Positions 1-8,272 of a stretch of 34,709 nucleotides of DNA are shown one piece after another; positions within the stretch are counted from its first letter, which is position 1, and every line of letters starts with the position of its first letter. The notes beneath the pieces were generated by a model that saw only the letters and a list, made by a program, of their open reading frames with translations, ran no database searches and was not told the DNA's origin. The stretch lies in the NCBI GenBank assembly GCA_903894655.1, contig CAITQY010000050.1, forward strand, positions 1-34,709. Reading direction: 5' to 3'. Both the position numbers and the translations under genes were made by a program. This DNA is from an uncultured Gemmatimonadota bacterium. Its GTDB lineage: Bacteria; Gemmatimonadota; Gemmatimonadetes; Gemmatimonadales; Gemmatimonadaceae.

Positions 1-906
1 ACGATCTATGCGCAGCACAAAACGAAGACGGGACGCAATGGCTCCGGTGAGGCCGCCTTCGTGCAGAACTTCTCCAATATCGACGCCGACGACTTTCGCG
101 CGATGGGAGAAGTGTGGGTTGAGCAGCGCGTGCTGCAGGACCGCGTGAGCCTCAAGGCCGGCCGTATCGATTTTAATAGTGTCTTTGCCGGTACCGACAA
201 TGGCGGCGCGTTCCTGAACGCCTCGATGGGCTTCTCGCCGACCATCGTGGCCGCGCCCACGTTTCCGTTGCCGACGTGGGGTGTGGAGGCCGCGGTGAGC
301 CCGTGGTCACTCTTCAACGTCAGCGTCGGGGTGTTCGACGGACGCGACGGCGCACCGGCCCCGGTTGGCGGACGCTCCGGCTTTCAGATCGTGCAGGCGA
401 ATCAGCAGTGGTCGCTCGGGCATTCGCAGCTTGGCGGCCGCGTTGGCGTGGGCGGTTGGCGGCACACCGGCCTGTTCTCCGCGATCGACGCCGAACCCGA
501 CGCCGATCCGTCCATGTCCGGCACCAACGGCTGGTATGCCACGCTCGACCAGACGCTGTGGCAGGGCCGTTCGCGCGACGGCAACGCCGACAATCACGCG
601 TCGGTGGCCGCCTTCGCTCAGTTCGGCACATCGAGTCCCACCGTGCAAGCGATCCATGCGCATCGCGGAGGAGGCCTCACGTTGTCTGGTCTGCTGGCCG
701 CACGGCCGTCCGATCTCATTGGCATCGGTGTCACCCACGCGTCGTGGGGCACCGGCCGCGAAACCATCGGCGAGCTGTTCTATCAGCTCCCCGTCACGTC
801 GCATCTGTCGCTCGTGGCCGATGTGCAGCGCGTGCGTCGGCTGGACGGGCCAGGGCTGCGCGCCTACGGCGATGTAGTCACGATGCGCACGGTGCTGTCG
901 TTCTAA
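1..906 (+). CDS. OprB-like outer-membrane porin, 5' end cut off by window edge
   Basis: The reading frame is open from the first base, so the true start lies outside the window and about 301 residues are visible. The translation alternates short amphipathic strands with Gly/Asp/Asn-rich turns and ends in Phe (…TVLSF), as expected for an outer-membrane beta-barrel. The stretch AGRIDFNSVFAGTDNGGAF and the C-terminal part (ETIGELFYQLPV, then a DVQRV segment) match the style of carbohydrate-selective OprB porins, where the chain ends with strands around an 'E…YYR.QLT' and 'PDLQYV' pattern. Likely role: passive uptake of sugars or other small solutes across the outer membrane. The stop codon overlaps that of the convergent gene on the minus strand. 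The family call rests on motif resemblance; substrate cannot be inferred. Confidence 0.72.
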   Translation, partial: TIYAQHKTKTGRNGSGEAAFVQNFSNIDADDFRAMGEVWVEQRVLQDRVSLKAGRIDFNSVFAGTDNGGAFLNASMGFSPTIVAAPTFPLPTWGVEAAVSPWSLFNVSVGVFDGRDGAPAPVGGRSGFQIVQANQQWSLGHSQLGGRVGVGGWRHTGLFSAIDAEPDADPSMSGTNGWYATLDQTLWQGRSRDGNADNHASVAAFAQFGTSSPTVQAIHAHRGGGLTLSGLLAARPSDLIGIGVTHASWGTGRETIGELFYQLPVTSHLSLVADVQRVRRLDGPGLRAYGDVVTMRTVLSF

Positions 907-1355
907 TGCGCATCCCGATAGGCGGCGCGGTTCCGCCCTTCCCAGTTCTTGATGTCGTCGAGCGCGGAGCGATCCGTGGCCGCGTAGCGGCGACGAGTGG
1001 CGGCGGTGGCGGGATCGCCAGCCGATGCGGCGACGACCGAGGCAATCGGCATGCGCCAATGCTGCCAGCACGAGAAGAACGTGTCGGTGCCGATCCACTG
1101 CTCGGCGCGTCCCGACTTCTTGCCGTTCTCGAGCGGCTGATTGCCAACGGCCGTTTTCGCGAACAGGGGCACGCCGGTGCAGCGACCGGCGGCGGCGTCC
1201 ACGCCCACAATCAGGAAGTCCTGCGTGCCGACGACTGAGCGGTCGCCGTCGGGTCCCAGTACGGCATTGGTCTGGGCGCCGCCGAGCGCGCGCAACGTGG
1301 CCGTGTCCAGCTGGATCACGAGCCCGGGAGTGACGTCTTCGTACGTAAGTGACAT
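903..1355 (-). CDS. Hypothetical protein (150 aa)
   Basis: ATG start at 1355. The product has no signal peptide and no membrane segment, so it is probably cytoplasmic. The N-terminal half is predicted to be beta-rich (GLVIQLD, TQDFLIVGVD), and the second half contains a Trp-rich stretch (QWIGTDTFFSCWQHW) followed by an Ala/Arg-rich tail (residues about 115-150). I do not recognise the family. No clear Shine-Dalgarno sequence precedes the start. The gene converges on the porin, with the two stop codons overlapping by a few bases. It is called real because its frame is the most protein-like in a region where the competing frames are Arg/Pro-rich. Confidence 0.6.
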   Translation of the reverse strand: MSLTYEDVTPGLVIQLDTATLRALGGAQTNAVLGPDGDRSVVGTQDFLIVGVDAAAGRCTGVPLFAKTAVGNQPLENGKKSGRAEQWIGTDTFFSCWQHWRMPIASVVAASAGDPATAATRRRYAATDRSALDDIKNWEGRNRAAYRDAH

Positions 1356-1434
1356 GGCGGATGATGCCCGGAGCGTGCATGGCTGGCAAGGCCGTACACG
1401 GCGGCGTGGTGCGAATCACGACCGGCACGAGTCT

Positions 1435-2253
1435 CTAGATCGCTCCGCGCGCGCGTTCTCCAAGGAAATCGGCCACTAGCGACAGAATGCGCTCTGGCTG
1501 CTCGCGATGCGGCACATGGCCGCAGCCGTTTATGATCTCGAGCTGCGACATGCCCTGTACCCCGCAGGCGATACGTCGCGGAAATTCCACCGATCCGAAT
1601 TCGTCCGCGTCGCCGTGAATCACGAGCGTCGGGCAGCGCACACCGCTCAGGTACGGGTCGAGTGTCCAGTTGGCGAACGCCGGCAACATCCACGTGTCCG
1701 TCCAGGCGTCCAGCACCCACTGCGCTTTCTGCCCATGATATCGCGTGAGCTTGGCGAAGGCGGCCGGATTGGCAAACTGCACCTTCGCCGCCCGTATGCC
1801 ATCGAGCGTGTGCGGTTCAATGAACGATTGCGCCGACTCCGAGACCACGTGCTGACAGTAGTCCGGCATCGCGGCGGCAATCACGAGGGACATGCCGCCG
1901 CCCACGCTGTGACCGAACAGCGAAAAGTCGGAGAAGCCAAGCGCCTCTCGAACCGCCGGGAAGTACAGCTCGGCCTCTTCATCGATGAAGCGCAACGACG
2001 GCGGATCGTGACGCGCCGACGACTGTCCGAAGCCGAGCCGGTCGTACGCGATCACTGGCCGCCGCACCGCGCGTGCGAGGCGTTCGGGAAACCCGCGCCA
2101 CAGTTCGACCGAGCCGAGTGAGTCGTGCAGCAGCACGACTGGCGACGCGCCGTCGACCAGGAGCGGCGGTGTCCATTCGCGAACGAAGAGACTTCCGCCG
2201 GGCACCGGAACGCGGTGCTCTGCTCTCGTGATCAGTTCGGCCGCCGCTCCCAT
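1435..2253 (-). CDS. Alpha/beta hydrolase
   Basis: A 272-residue alpha/beta-hydrolase-fold enzyme without a signal peptide. Visible features in order: the oxyanion-region strand VVLLHDSLGSVELW (residues about 39-52), the nucleophile elbow FGHSVGGG with Ser116, the acid VIHGDAD with probable Asp217, and the catalytic histidine NGCGHVPH with His246 near the C-terminus. All three triad positions are present, so it should be an active esterase, lipase or related hydrolase. The substrate cannot be told from sequence. It is transcribed leftward, the same way as the hypothetical gene downstream, with about 80 bases between them. Confidence 0.88.
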   Translation of the reverse strand: MGAAAELITRAEHRVPVPGGSLFVREWTPPLLVDGASPVVLLHDSLGSVELWRGFPERLARAVRRPVIAYDRLGFGQSSARHDPPSLRFIDEEAELYFPAVREALGFSDFSLFGHSVGGGMSLVIAAAMPDYCQHVVSESAQSFIEPHTLDGIRAAKVQFANPAAFAKLTRYHGQKAQWVLDAWTDTWMLPAFANWTLDPYLSGVRCPTLVIHGDADEFGSVEFPRRIACGVQGMSQLEIINGCGHVPHREQPERILSLVADFLGERARGAI

Positions 2254-2312
2254 TCTATCAAGCTATGCGCGGTGCGCCGGACGTGCGAGACACCACCTGC
2301 GGCACGACAGTC

Positions 2313-2981
2313 TTAGAAGACGATGTCCACGGCGATGTGATCGCCCGTCTTCAGGTTGAGCGGGCGCGTGGCCACATCCATGCCGCCCACGGGACGGACA
2401 AACACGCGGATCGCGTCACCACGGGCGATCAGATCTTTCGGGAACGAGAGCGTGGCCTGCGTCTTCGCCGACACTTCGCCCAGACGAACCGAGCGCAGCC
2501 CCTGTTCGGCGAACACGGTCATGGGCGTGTTGCGCGGGTTGTCGATCGTGATCGTGGTGCTCGCGCGCTCTTCAGCCGTGAGCGGCACGGGCACGCTGTC
2601 GATGCTGGCGATGCCACTGGACGGCACCACCAACCCGATCCGCACCGCGCCCGACACCGCGAAGCGCGGAGTGGCAACACTCACGCCGGACCCTTCTGGT
2701 TGAGCTAGGAGACGCACCATGCGGCGACCCTTCACCGCCCACGCCGGCAACGGCAACGTGGCCACCTCGCCGGCCGCGACCACGCCCAAACGACGATCGA
2801 AGCCAGCGGACTCGAGGTAGACGGTCACCGGCGTAGATCGATCGTTCTGCACGGTGACCATCTGCATCGTATCACCGATCACGCGCGTCACCGGCAAGCG
2901 CGTCGGAGGCTGGGTCTGCTGGGCCGAGGCGTTGGTAGAAAGCGTCGCAAGGCCGATGGCCAGAATCGTGAGGTAGCGCAT
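2313..2981 (-). CDS. Secreted protein with two similar beta-rich halves
   Basis: 222 residues starting with a clear signal peptide (MRYLTILAIGLATLSTNASA, cleavage after about residue 20). The mature chain appears to be an internal duplication. Residues about 41-119 and 141-222 share the pattern T[VI]x[VN]xxxxTP[VM]TV[YF], then RRLG/VRLGEV, then a hydrophobic strand pair ending in [VF][RF]…RPxGG-like text. Each half looks like a small beta-sandwich of about 75-80 residues. Such doublets fit a periplasmic or surface binding protein, but no family is recognised and no catalytic residues stand out. It lies about 60 bases upstream of the alpha/beta hydrolase start, on the same strand. Confidence 0.72.
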   Translation of the reverse strand: MRYLTILAIGLATLSTNASAQQTQPPTRLPVTRVIGDTMQMVTVQNDRSTPVTVYLESAGFDRRLGVVAAGEVATLPLPAWAVKGRRMVRLLAQPEGSGVSVATPRFAVSGAVRIGLVVPSSGIASIDSVPVPLTAEERASTTITIDNPRNTPMTVFAEQGLRSVRLGEVSAKTQATLSFPKDLIARGDAIRVFVRPVGGMDVATRPLNLKTGDHIAVDIVF

Positions 2982-3141
2982 GGTGGGGTCCTCCCGTTGG
3001 GTCGTGTGGCAGTACCGGATGCGGTACCGCTACACAAGCATTACGGGCCGTTTCGGGGCGCTCGCGTAGGGGAAAACCTGAACTTCCGGCGGGAGTTCCC
3101 GACACGCGTCTCTCGTCGACGGCACGGGTTCCACGCGCCAC

Positions 3142-3663
3142 TCAACGGGTGCGTGGGATCGCTTCGGATGCGTAGTGCCGATCCACGTGTGCACTCACGA
3201 AGGTCGATGCTGACGGGGCGCTGAGTAACGCCTCCACCACGGTGGGCGGCACGCCGCGATAGCGATAAATGCGATGGCCTAGGTATTTCACGAACAGATC
3301 GGCGGTGGCACTGTTGTAGCCCACGGAGATGATGTTCGACGGCGTCACGAAGATTTCGAGCACCGAGGGATCGGGAAATCCGTCGCGCGATGCCACCGCG
3401 GGTACATGCACCGGTGCGTGTTCACCATCGCCATCGCGCTCGAGCGCCGCCAGCAAGAACGCATACGCGTCATTGATCGCCGTCGCCCGTTCAACGGCAA
3501 CAGCATGCGTCGCCTGACCGTGATGACGATCCGGATGCCACTGCGCAATTAGCGGTCGGTAGGCGGCGTTGAGCTGGTCGATTGTGCGAACCGTACGAAG
3601 CCCGAGCACCGCGCACTGCGCGGAGAACGCGGCGCCGTTTCGCCACGAGGACGCTCCTGCCAA
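3142..3663 (-). CDS. J-domain protein with C-terminal KTSC domain
   Basis: 173 residues. Residues about 18-75 resemble a J domain: LGL…I.QLNAAYRPLIAQWHPDRH, with the HPD motif at residues 43-45 that in this family stimulates Hsp70/DnaK ATPase. Residues about 107-165 match the KTSC domain: SNIISVGYNS…LFVKYL…IYRYRGVPPTVVEALLSAPS…FVSAHV…HY. This is the small domain also found next to lysyl-tRNA synthetase C-termini. A linker of about 30 residues separates the two. The frame opens at a TTG (3661-3663) directly after an in-frame stop, with GGAGG about four bases upstream; there is no ATG before the J domain. The two domains are clear from motifs; their joint function is unknown. Confidence 0.8.
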   Translation of the reverse strand: MAGASSWRNGAAFSAQCAVLGLRTVRTIDQLNAAYRPLIAQWHPDRHHGQATHAVAVERATAINDAYAFLLAALERDGDGEHAPVHVPAVASRDGFPDPSVLEIFVTPSNIISVGYNSATADLFVKYLGHRIYRYRGVPPTVVEALLSAPSASTFVSAHVDRHYASEAIPRTR

Positions 3664-3746
3664 TCACCCTCCGGTCCGCGATGAGATCCCGCTCCTGACG
3701 CACACAACATAGTGTACTCGCGTCGGTGCGCGTGACGCTCTGACGG

Positions 3747-4064
3747 TTACGCGCGCTCCACCCGAACCGCCGTGCCATAGCACAAGACTTCCGTTACGCC
3801 CTGCATCAGTTCGTTGGCGTCGTAGCGCACGCCGATCACGGCGTTGGCGCCCGCGAGGTGCGCCTGATGCAGCATCGTATCGAACGCCTGCGCGCGCGTC
3901 CGCTCGGCCAGCTCGGTAAAGAGCGAAATGTTGCCGCCCATCACCGTCTGCAGCGTGGCCCCCAAGGTCCCGAAGACGGAGCGCGAGCGCACCACCACAC
4001 CACGGACAATTCCGAGCGACGCGTCGATGCGATAGCCCGGCAAGTCGAACGCCGTGGTGGTCAT
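3747..4064 (-). CDS. UPF0145 (YbjQ-like) protein
   Basis: 105 residues matching the YbjQ/UPF0145 (DUF74) family along its whole length: MTTTAFDLPGYRI at the start, LGIVRGVVV, the glycine pair in TVMGGN, R…AFDTML…A…GANAVIGVRYD, and the closing strand CYGTAV. These are small homo-oligomeric proteins of unknown function. The start at 4064 is preceded by GAGG at 4076-4079 with an 11-base spacer and gives the normal family length. An ATG at 4109 would add 15 poorly conserved residues and has no ribosome-binding sequence. The open frame extends much further upstream, but that part is Arg/Ser-rich and not protein-like. Confidence 0.87.
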   Translation of the reverse strand: MTTTAFDLPGYRIDASLGIVRGVVVRSRSVFGTLGATLQTVMGGNISLFTELAERTRAQAFDTMLHQAHLAGANAVIGVRYDANELMQGVTEVLCYGTAVRVERA

Positions 4065-4181
4065 GGCGTGCGGGACCTCAACGGCCTGTGCGGGAAGACT
4101 GGTGGACATGGTGTGGCTGGCCGGAAAAAGTGTAACCTGCGGAACCCGAGGGCGGATTGCCGGGCAGATGCGACGCTCGTT

Positions 4182-4204
4182 CGTGCTCAATGCAAGTGAG
4201 CACG
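4182..4204. promoter_or_regulatory. Perfect 8-bp inverted repeat in divergent intergenic region
   Basis: CGTGCTCA at 4182-4189 and TGAGCACG at 4197-4204 are exact reverse complements with a 7-base spacer. The repeat sits between the leftward UPF0145 gene and the rightward secreted-protein gene, where an operator is expected. The symmetry is seen directly; the operator role is inference. Confidence 0.3.
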
Positions 4205-4322
4205 CGGAATAGAAGCGGGTCAAGCGTGACTGGAGCGCAATTTGCTCGCCGGGTAGCGTTCCGCTCGAGGCGGCACACGCGCAGTATTCAGGCACGAAGA
4301 CCACCTCGAAACTGTCCAGCCT

Positions 4323-4898
4323 ATGGGTACCATGCCGATACGAGGCCGTCGAACGGACTCCCTGCGCGTGTACGTGACTGTCGCCGTGGCCATGCTCGTG
4401 TGCATGGCGTTCGGTCGCCAGGCGTCCGCACAGATTGCCCCGGTCCGCGTACGTCTGCCCGGCTACAATCAATCGCTGTCGCTTGATTCGGCCGCAACCA
4501 CGCCCGAGGCTATCCCGGCCGGCCAGGAGGCCACGCGCGCAGCGACCATCGCGGTTCTCGAGGCCTTGAGCATTCCGGTCACGACGAACGATCCGGTGGG
4601 ATTGGTCGGCAACGCAGGATTCACGCGGCTGCGTCGGCTGGGGAACGCACGGTTGTCCACATACGTGGACTGCGGCGTTGGGCTCAGCGGACCACAGGCG
4701 GATACCTGGCGCGTGACCATGGCGGTCATGGTCTGGATCGAACAGACGGGCGCGGCTGAAAGTCGCCTGCGATTGGCCTTCGTGGCGGGGGCGCAGGACT
4801 TGGACCCGGGCGCACGACGATCGGCCGGGTGCGGCTCCACGGGCGCTCTCGAGCTCCTGCTGCTGGAACGGATACGCCAACAGATTGCGGGGAAGTAA
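4323..4898 (+). CDS. Small secreted hypothetical protein (191 aa)
   Basis: Starts with a signal peptide: a basic n-region (MPIRGRRTDSLR), a hydrophobic core (VYVTVAVAMLVCMAF) and an A-x-A site (ASA|Q near residue 37). The start could be ATG 4323 or ATG 4332; both give the same mature protein. The mature chain of about 155 residues mixes alpha and beta; two cysteines (YVDCGVG, SAGCGS) could form a disulfide. No catalytic motif or known family is recognised. It is the first gene of a rightward train: the ankyrin-repeat gene starts only 8 bases after its stop. Confidence 0.7.
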   Translation: MGTMPIRGRRTDSLRVYVTVAVAMLVCMAFGRQASAQIAPVRVRLPGYNQSLSLDSAATTPEAIPAGQEATRAATIAVLEALSIPVTTNDPVGLVGNAGFTRLRRLGNARLSTYVDCGVGLSGPQADTWRVTMAVMVWIEQTGAAESRLRLAFVAGAQDLDPGARRSAGCGSTGALELLLLERIRQQIAGK

Positions 4899-4906
4899 CA
4901 ACGCCG

Positions 4907-6160
4907 ATGACAACTCCAGGCTCCACCTCGCCAATGGCGCCGACGCCCATCCAGCAGTTGCACGACGCGATGCACCGACGCGACACCGACGCAATGCGCC
5001 GTCTGCTGTCGGAGCACGCGCAGTTTCGTCCGCTCATCAACGCCCCGTTCTTCGCGTACAACGCGCCGGCCATCGTGGCCTATGCCAACGACGCGGCGAT
5101 GGTGGATGTGCTGCTCGAATTCGGCGCCGACCCGAACGTGCGCAGCGCGTGGTGGGCCGGGCCGTTCCATGCGCTGCATGTAGCCACGGGTGCCGCGGCG
5201 GCTCGACTGCTGGCCGCCGGTGCGATTCCCGACGCCTGCGCCGCCGCCCATCTCGATGATGCCGCACTGCTGGCGGCGATGATCGCCGCCAACCCTGCGT
5301 GCGTAGCAGAGCGCGGTGGTGATGGACAGACCCCATTGCACTTTGCGCGTTCACGCGGCGTGATCGACCTTTTGCTCGACGCCGGCGCCGACATCGATGC
5401 GCGCGACGTGGATCATCGCGCGACGCCGGCCGAGTGGATGCTGGAGCGTTCGCGCGACGCCGGGCGCTACGCGCTGGCGCAGTATCTCGTCGAGCGAGGC
5501 GCCCACGCCGACATTTTCATGACGGCTGCACTGGGGCTCACCGATCGCGCGCGTGACCTTCTTCAGCACACGACCACGTTACTCGACGAGCAGACGGGTC
5601 GCGGTGCGTATGCCGAGATGAAGCCCAGCAGCTTTCACATGTACTTCTGGACCATTGGCGGCAACCGCTCGCCGCTGGAAGTCGCCGCCCAGTTCGGACA
5701 CGAGGAGACACTGGCGGCGATGCTGCCGTTCGCCACGCCGGTGCAGCGGCTGCGCTTGGCCTGTCGCCGCACGGATGTCGAGGCGGCGCGTGCGATCGTG
5801 CGTGAGGACCCCGGCCTCGTCGCATCACTCGGTGCGCAGGACCATCGCGCGATCACCGATGCCGCGTGGGACGGTGATGCGCCGGCGGTGGCGTTGATGC
5901 TGGAGCTGGGCTTCGACCCGGCGACGCCAGGCCACGACTCCGGCACGGCGCTGCATTGCGCGTCGTGGCAGGGCTCGGCGGCCACGGTGACCGTGCTGCT
6001 CAGCACGCCACCGGGGCGTGCCTTGCTCACGGCGCGGGATGCCCATCATCAGGATACGCCACTGGGCTGGGGCCGCCACGGGGCCAAGAATGGCCCGCGT
6101 GGCGGCGACCACGCCGCGGTGGAAACGCTGCTGCTGACTCCACCCCGATCTTCCGTCTGA
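4907..6160 (+). CDS. Ankyrin-repeat protein
   Basis: 417 residues from ATG 4907, preceded by GGGGAAG about 11 bases upstream that lies at the end of the previous gene. An upstream extension of the frame would overlap that gene and is rejected. Ankyrin repeats are visible as helix pairs ending in L(L)xxGADxx: MVDVLLEFGADPNVRS, ARLLAAGAIPDA, GQTPLHFARSRGVIDLLLDAGADIDARD, YLVERGAHADIF, a degenerate stretch in the centre, then PLEVAAQFGHEETLAAML and GTALHCASWQGSAATVTVLL near the end. There is no signal peptide, so it is likely a cytoplasmic protein-binding module. In many bacteria ankyrin proteins are encoded beside exported oxidases or peptidases; here the next genes are a copper amine oxidase and a multi-hydrolase. 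Confidence 0.88.
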   Translation: MTTPGSTSPMAPTPIQQLHDAMHRRDTDAMRRLLSEHAQFRPLINAPFFAYNAPAIVAYANDAAMVDVLLEFGADPNVRSAWWAGPFHALHVATGAAAARLLAAGAIPDACAAAHLDDAALLAAMIAANPACVAERGGDGQTPLHFARSRGVIDLLLDAGADIDARDVDHRATPAEWMLERSRDAGRYALAQYLVERGAHADIFMTAALGLTDRARDLLQHTTTLLDEQTGRGAYAEMKPSSFHMYFWTIGGNRSPLEVAAQFGHEETLAAMLPFATPVQRLRLACRRTDVEAARAIVREDPGLVASLGAQDHRAITDAAWDGDAPAVALMLELGFDPATPGHDSGTALHCASWQGSAATVTVLLSTPPGRALLTARDAHHQDTPLGWGRHGAKNGPRGGDHAAVETLLLTPPRSSV

Positions 6161-6206
6161 TCGCGAATCGCGTCGACGCACAGCGCCGACGCCATAGGCA
6201 CCTGGG

Positions 6207-6246
6207 GCCCCGTTGCCGGAAACTTGCATTTCACGGCCTACGGGGC
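6207..6246. promoter_or_regulatory. Inverted repeat in leader of the amine oxidase gene
   Basis: GCCCCGT at 6207-6213 and ACGGGGC at 6240-6246 can pair around a 26-base loop. It lies just before the amine oxidase start at 6299. Seven G/C-rich pairs can arise by chance in this composition, so a regulatory or terminator role is tentative. Confidence 0.22.
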
Positions 6247-6298
6247 ACCTTCACCGCAGCAGATCCTTTCGTCCCGCTCCAATCTCCGGAGATCCTCC

Positions 6299-8272
6299 TT
6301 GAAGAGCCCTGCACCTTCGTCCTGTGGCGGCGCACACCGCGTCCTCCTCGCCGCGGCGACCATTCTCGTCGCCACCGGCACCGCGCTGCAGGCCCAAACT
6401 CCGGTGCATCCGCTCGATCAGCTCTCGGCTAAGGAGCACTGGGCGATCTACGACGCGCTGCAGGCGTCGGGCAAGCTCGACTCCACCTTCCGCCTGCTGT
6501 ACGAGGGGCTCAAGGAACCGGCCAAGAGCGCCGTGCTGGCGTGGCAGCCGGGGCAGCCGCTCACGCGCGAAGCCACGGTGCATCTCACGCAGGGGAAGTT
6601 CGGGTACGAAGCGGTGGTGGACATCACGGGCAAGAAGCTGGTGTCGTGGACGCAGCTGCCCGGCAAGCAGTTCATGAACAGCGGCCCCGAATCAGACGCG
6701 GCGGAAGCCGTCGCCATGAAGGACCCGCGGGTGAAGGCGGCACTGCGCCAGCGTGGGGTGACCGATTTCACCCATGTGTCCTGCAGCCCGGCCAACAACG
6801 GGTATTTCGATTTGCCCGAGGAGCGCAACACGCGCGTGTTGCACGTGACCTGCGGCGATGAACGCGGTCGCATCTCCGGCTACGGTGAGTCGTTCAGCGG
6901 GTTTGTGGTCGTGGTGGATCTCACCAACGAAAAGGTGCTGCGCATCGTGGACGTGGCCAGCGCGCGCAGCGGACTGCCCGACGGGCATTCGCCCGAGGAA
7001 ATCGGTCCCACGCGCGCCGCCGTGAATGCGGTGACGATGGTGCAACCCAAGGGCGCGTCATACACGCTGAACGGACACGAAGTCGCGTGGCAGAACTGGA
7101 AGTTCCATTTCCGCATGGACATGCGTCGCGGCCTGGTGCTTTCGCGCGTGCGCTACGTCGATGCCGGCAAGGAACGCTCGGTCATGTATCAGGGCTCGTT
7201 GTCGGAGCTGTTCGTGCCATACATGGACCCCACCGATCCGTGGAACTACCAGGGCTACTTCGACCTCGGCACCTACCCGTTTTCGTTCGGCGGCATCGCC
7301 AGCTCGCTCGAGCCCGGCGTGGAGTGCCCGGAGTACGCCACCTACTTCCACAGCTATGTGGTGACCGCGAAAGGCGCCCCGCGCGAGCGTCAGCGCACGG
7401 CGTGTTTGTTCGAGCGCAACACCGGAGACGTGGCGTGGCGGCACACGCGCGCCGGCGGCGGCGTGAACGAAGCGCGGCCGCGTACCGATCTCGTGCTGCG
7501 CATGTACATGAACGCCGGCAACTACGACTACCTGTTCGACTGGGTGCTGGGCCAGGATGGCGCGATCACGGTGAACCTGGGCGCCACGGGTATGGACCAG
7601 GTGAAGGCGGCCAGCGGCACGCCCAAGGACAACGACTACGGGCGGATGATCGCCAACAAACTCGTGGGCGTGAACCACAGCCACTTCTTCTCGTTCCGTC
7701 TCGACATGGATGTGGACGGCACGCAGAACTCGTTGATGGTAGACAAGCTGCAGACCACCACGCTGCCCAAGGAGAATCCGCGGCGCAGCGTCTGGACGGT
7801 GAATACGCTCACGGCGCAAACGGAGAAGGATGGCATGCGCAGGTCGGCCATGAATGCGCCGGAAGTGTGGCGCATTGTGAATCCGGCGGTGAACAACCCG
7901 TTCGGGTGGCCGGTGGGCTACGAAATCGAAGGCCACGGCGCGATGTCGCTGATGAGTCCCGACGACTACATGCGCCAGCGCGCCGGCTTCGTGGATCATA
8001 CGCTCTGGACCACGCCGTACGCGCCGGCCGAGCTGTACGCGAGCGGCGACTATCCCACCAACAGCGTGGCCGGTGACGGCCTCCCGAAGTGGACGTCCGC
8101 TAACCGCGCCATCGCCAATACCGACGTGGTCACCTGGCTCACGCTCGGCTTCCATCATGTGCCGCGCCCGGAAGACTGGCCCGTGATGCCGGTGGCGTGG
8201 CACAGCTTTGCGATCAAGCCCGTGGGTTTCTTCGGGCGCAGTCCGTCCCTCGACATTCCGCGCCAACGGTAA
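6299..8272 (+). CDS. Secreted copper amine oxidase (primary-amine oxidase)
   Basis: 657 residues. The enzyme family oxidises primary amines to aldehydes with release of ammonia and peroxide, using a topaquinone made from its own tyrosine. Key features: catalytic base Asp322 in YFDLGTYPFSFGG, topaquinone precursor Tyr409 in GNYDY, copper ligands His460 and His462 (NHSHFF) and His620 (HHVPRPEDWPVMP), and the typical end FFGRSPSLDIP. The start is taken as TTG 6299: GGAG at 6288-6291 is 7 bases upstream and it yields a clean signal peptide (core VLLAAATILVATGTAL, cleavage at LQA|Q). A further TTG at 6224 has no such support, and no ATG precedes the signal peptide. Probably periplasmic, like the tyramine oxidases of enterobacteria. 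Confidence 0.95.
   Translation: MKSPAPSSCGGAHRVLLAAATILVATGTALQAQTPVHPLDQLSAKEHWAIYDALQASGKLDSTFRLLYEGLKEPAKSAVLAWQPGQPLTREATVHLTQGKFGYEAVVDITGKKLVSWTQLPGKQFMNSGPESDAAEAVAMKDPRVKAALRQRGVTDFTHVSCSPANNGYFDLPEERNTRVLHVTCGDERGRISGYGESFSGFVVVVDLTNEKVLRIVDVASARSGLPDGHSPEEIGPTRAAVNAVTMVQPKGASYTLNGHEVAWQNWKFHFRMDMRRGLVLSRVRYVDAGKERSVMYQGSLSELFVPYMDPTDPWNYQGYFDLGTYPFSFGGIASSLEPGVECPEYATYFHSYVVTAKGAPRERQRTACLFERNTGDVAWRHTRAGGGVNEARPRTDLVLRMYMNAGNYDYLFDWVLGQDGAITVNLGATGMDQVKAASGTPKDNDYGRMIANKLVGVNHSHFFSFRLDMDVDGTQNSLMVDKLQTTTLPKENPRRSVWTVNTLTAQTEKDGMRRSAMNAPEVWRIVNPAVNNPFGWPVGYEIEGHGAMSLMSPDDYMRQRAGFVDHTLWTTPYAPAELYASGDYPTNSVAGDGLPKWTSANRAIANTDVVTWLTLGFHHVPRPEDWPVMPVAWHSFAIKPVGFFGRSPSLDIPRQR

Noticed and set aside
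4065..4994. Upstream extension of the UPF0145 frame
   Set aside because: It runs antisense through the secreted-protein gene and is Arg/Ser-rich; the family begins at about 4064.
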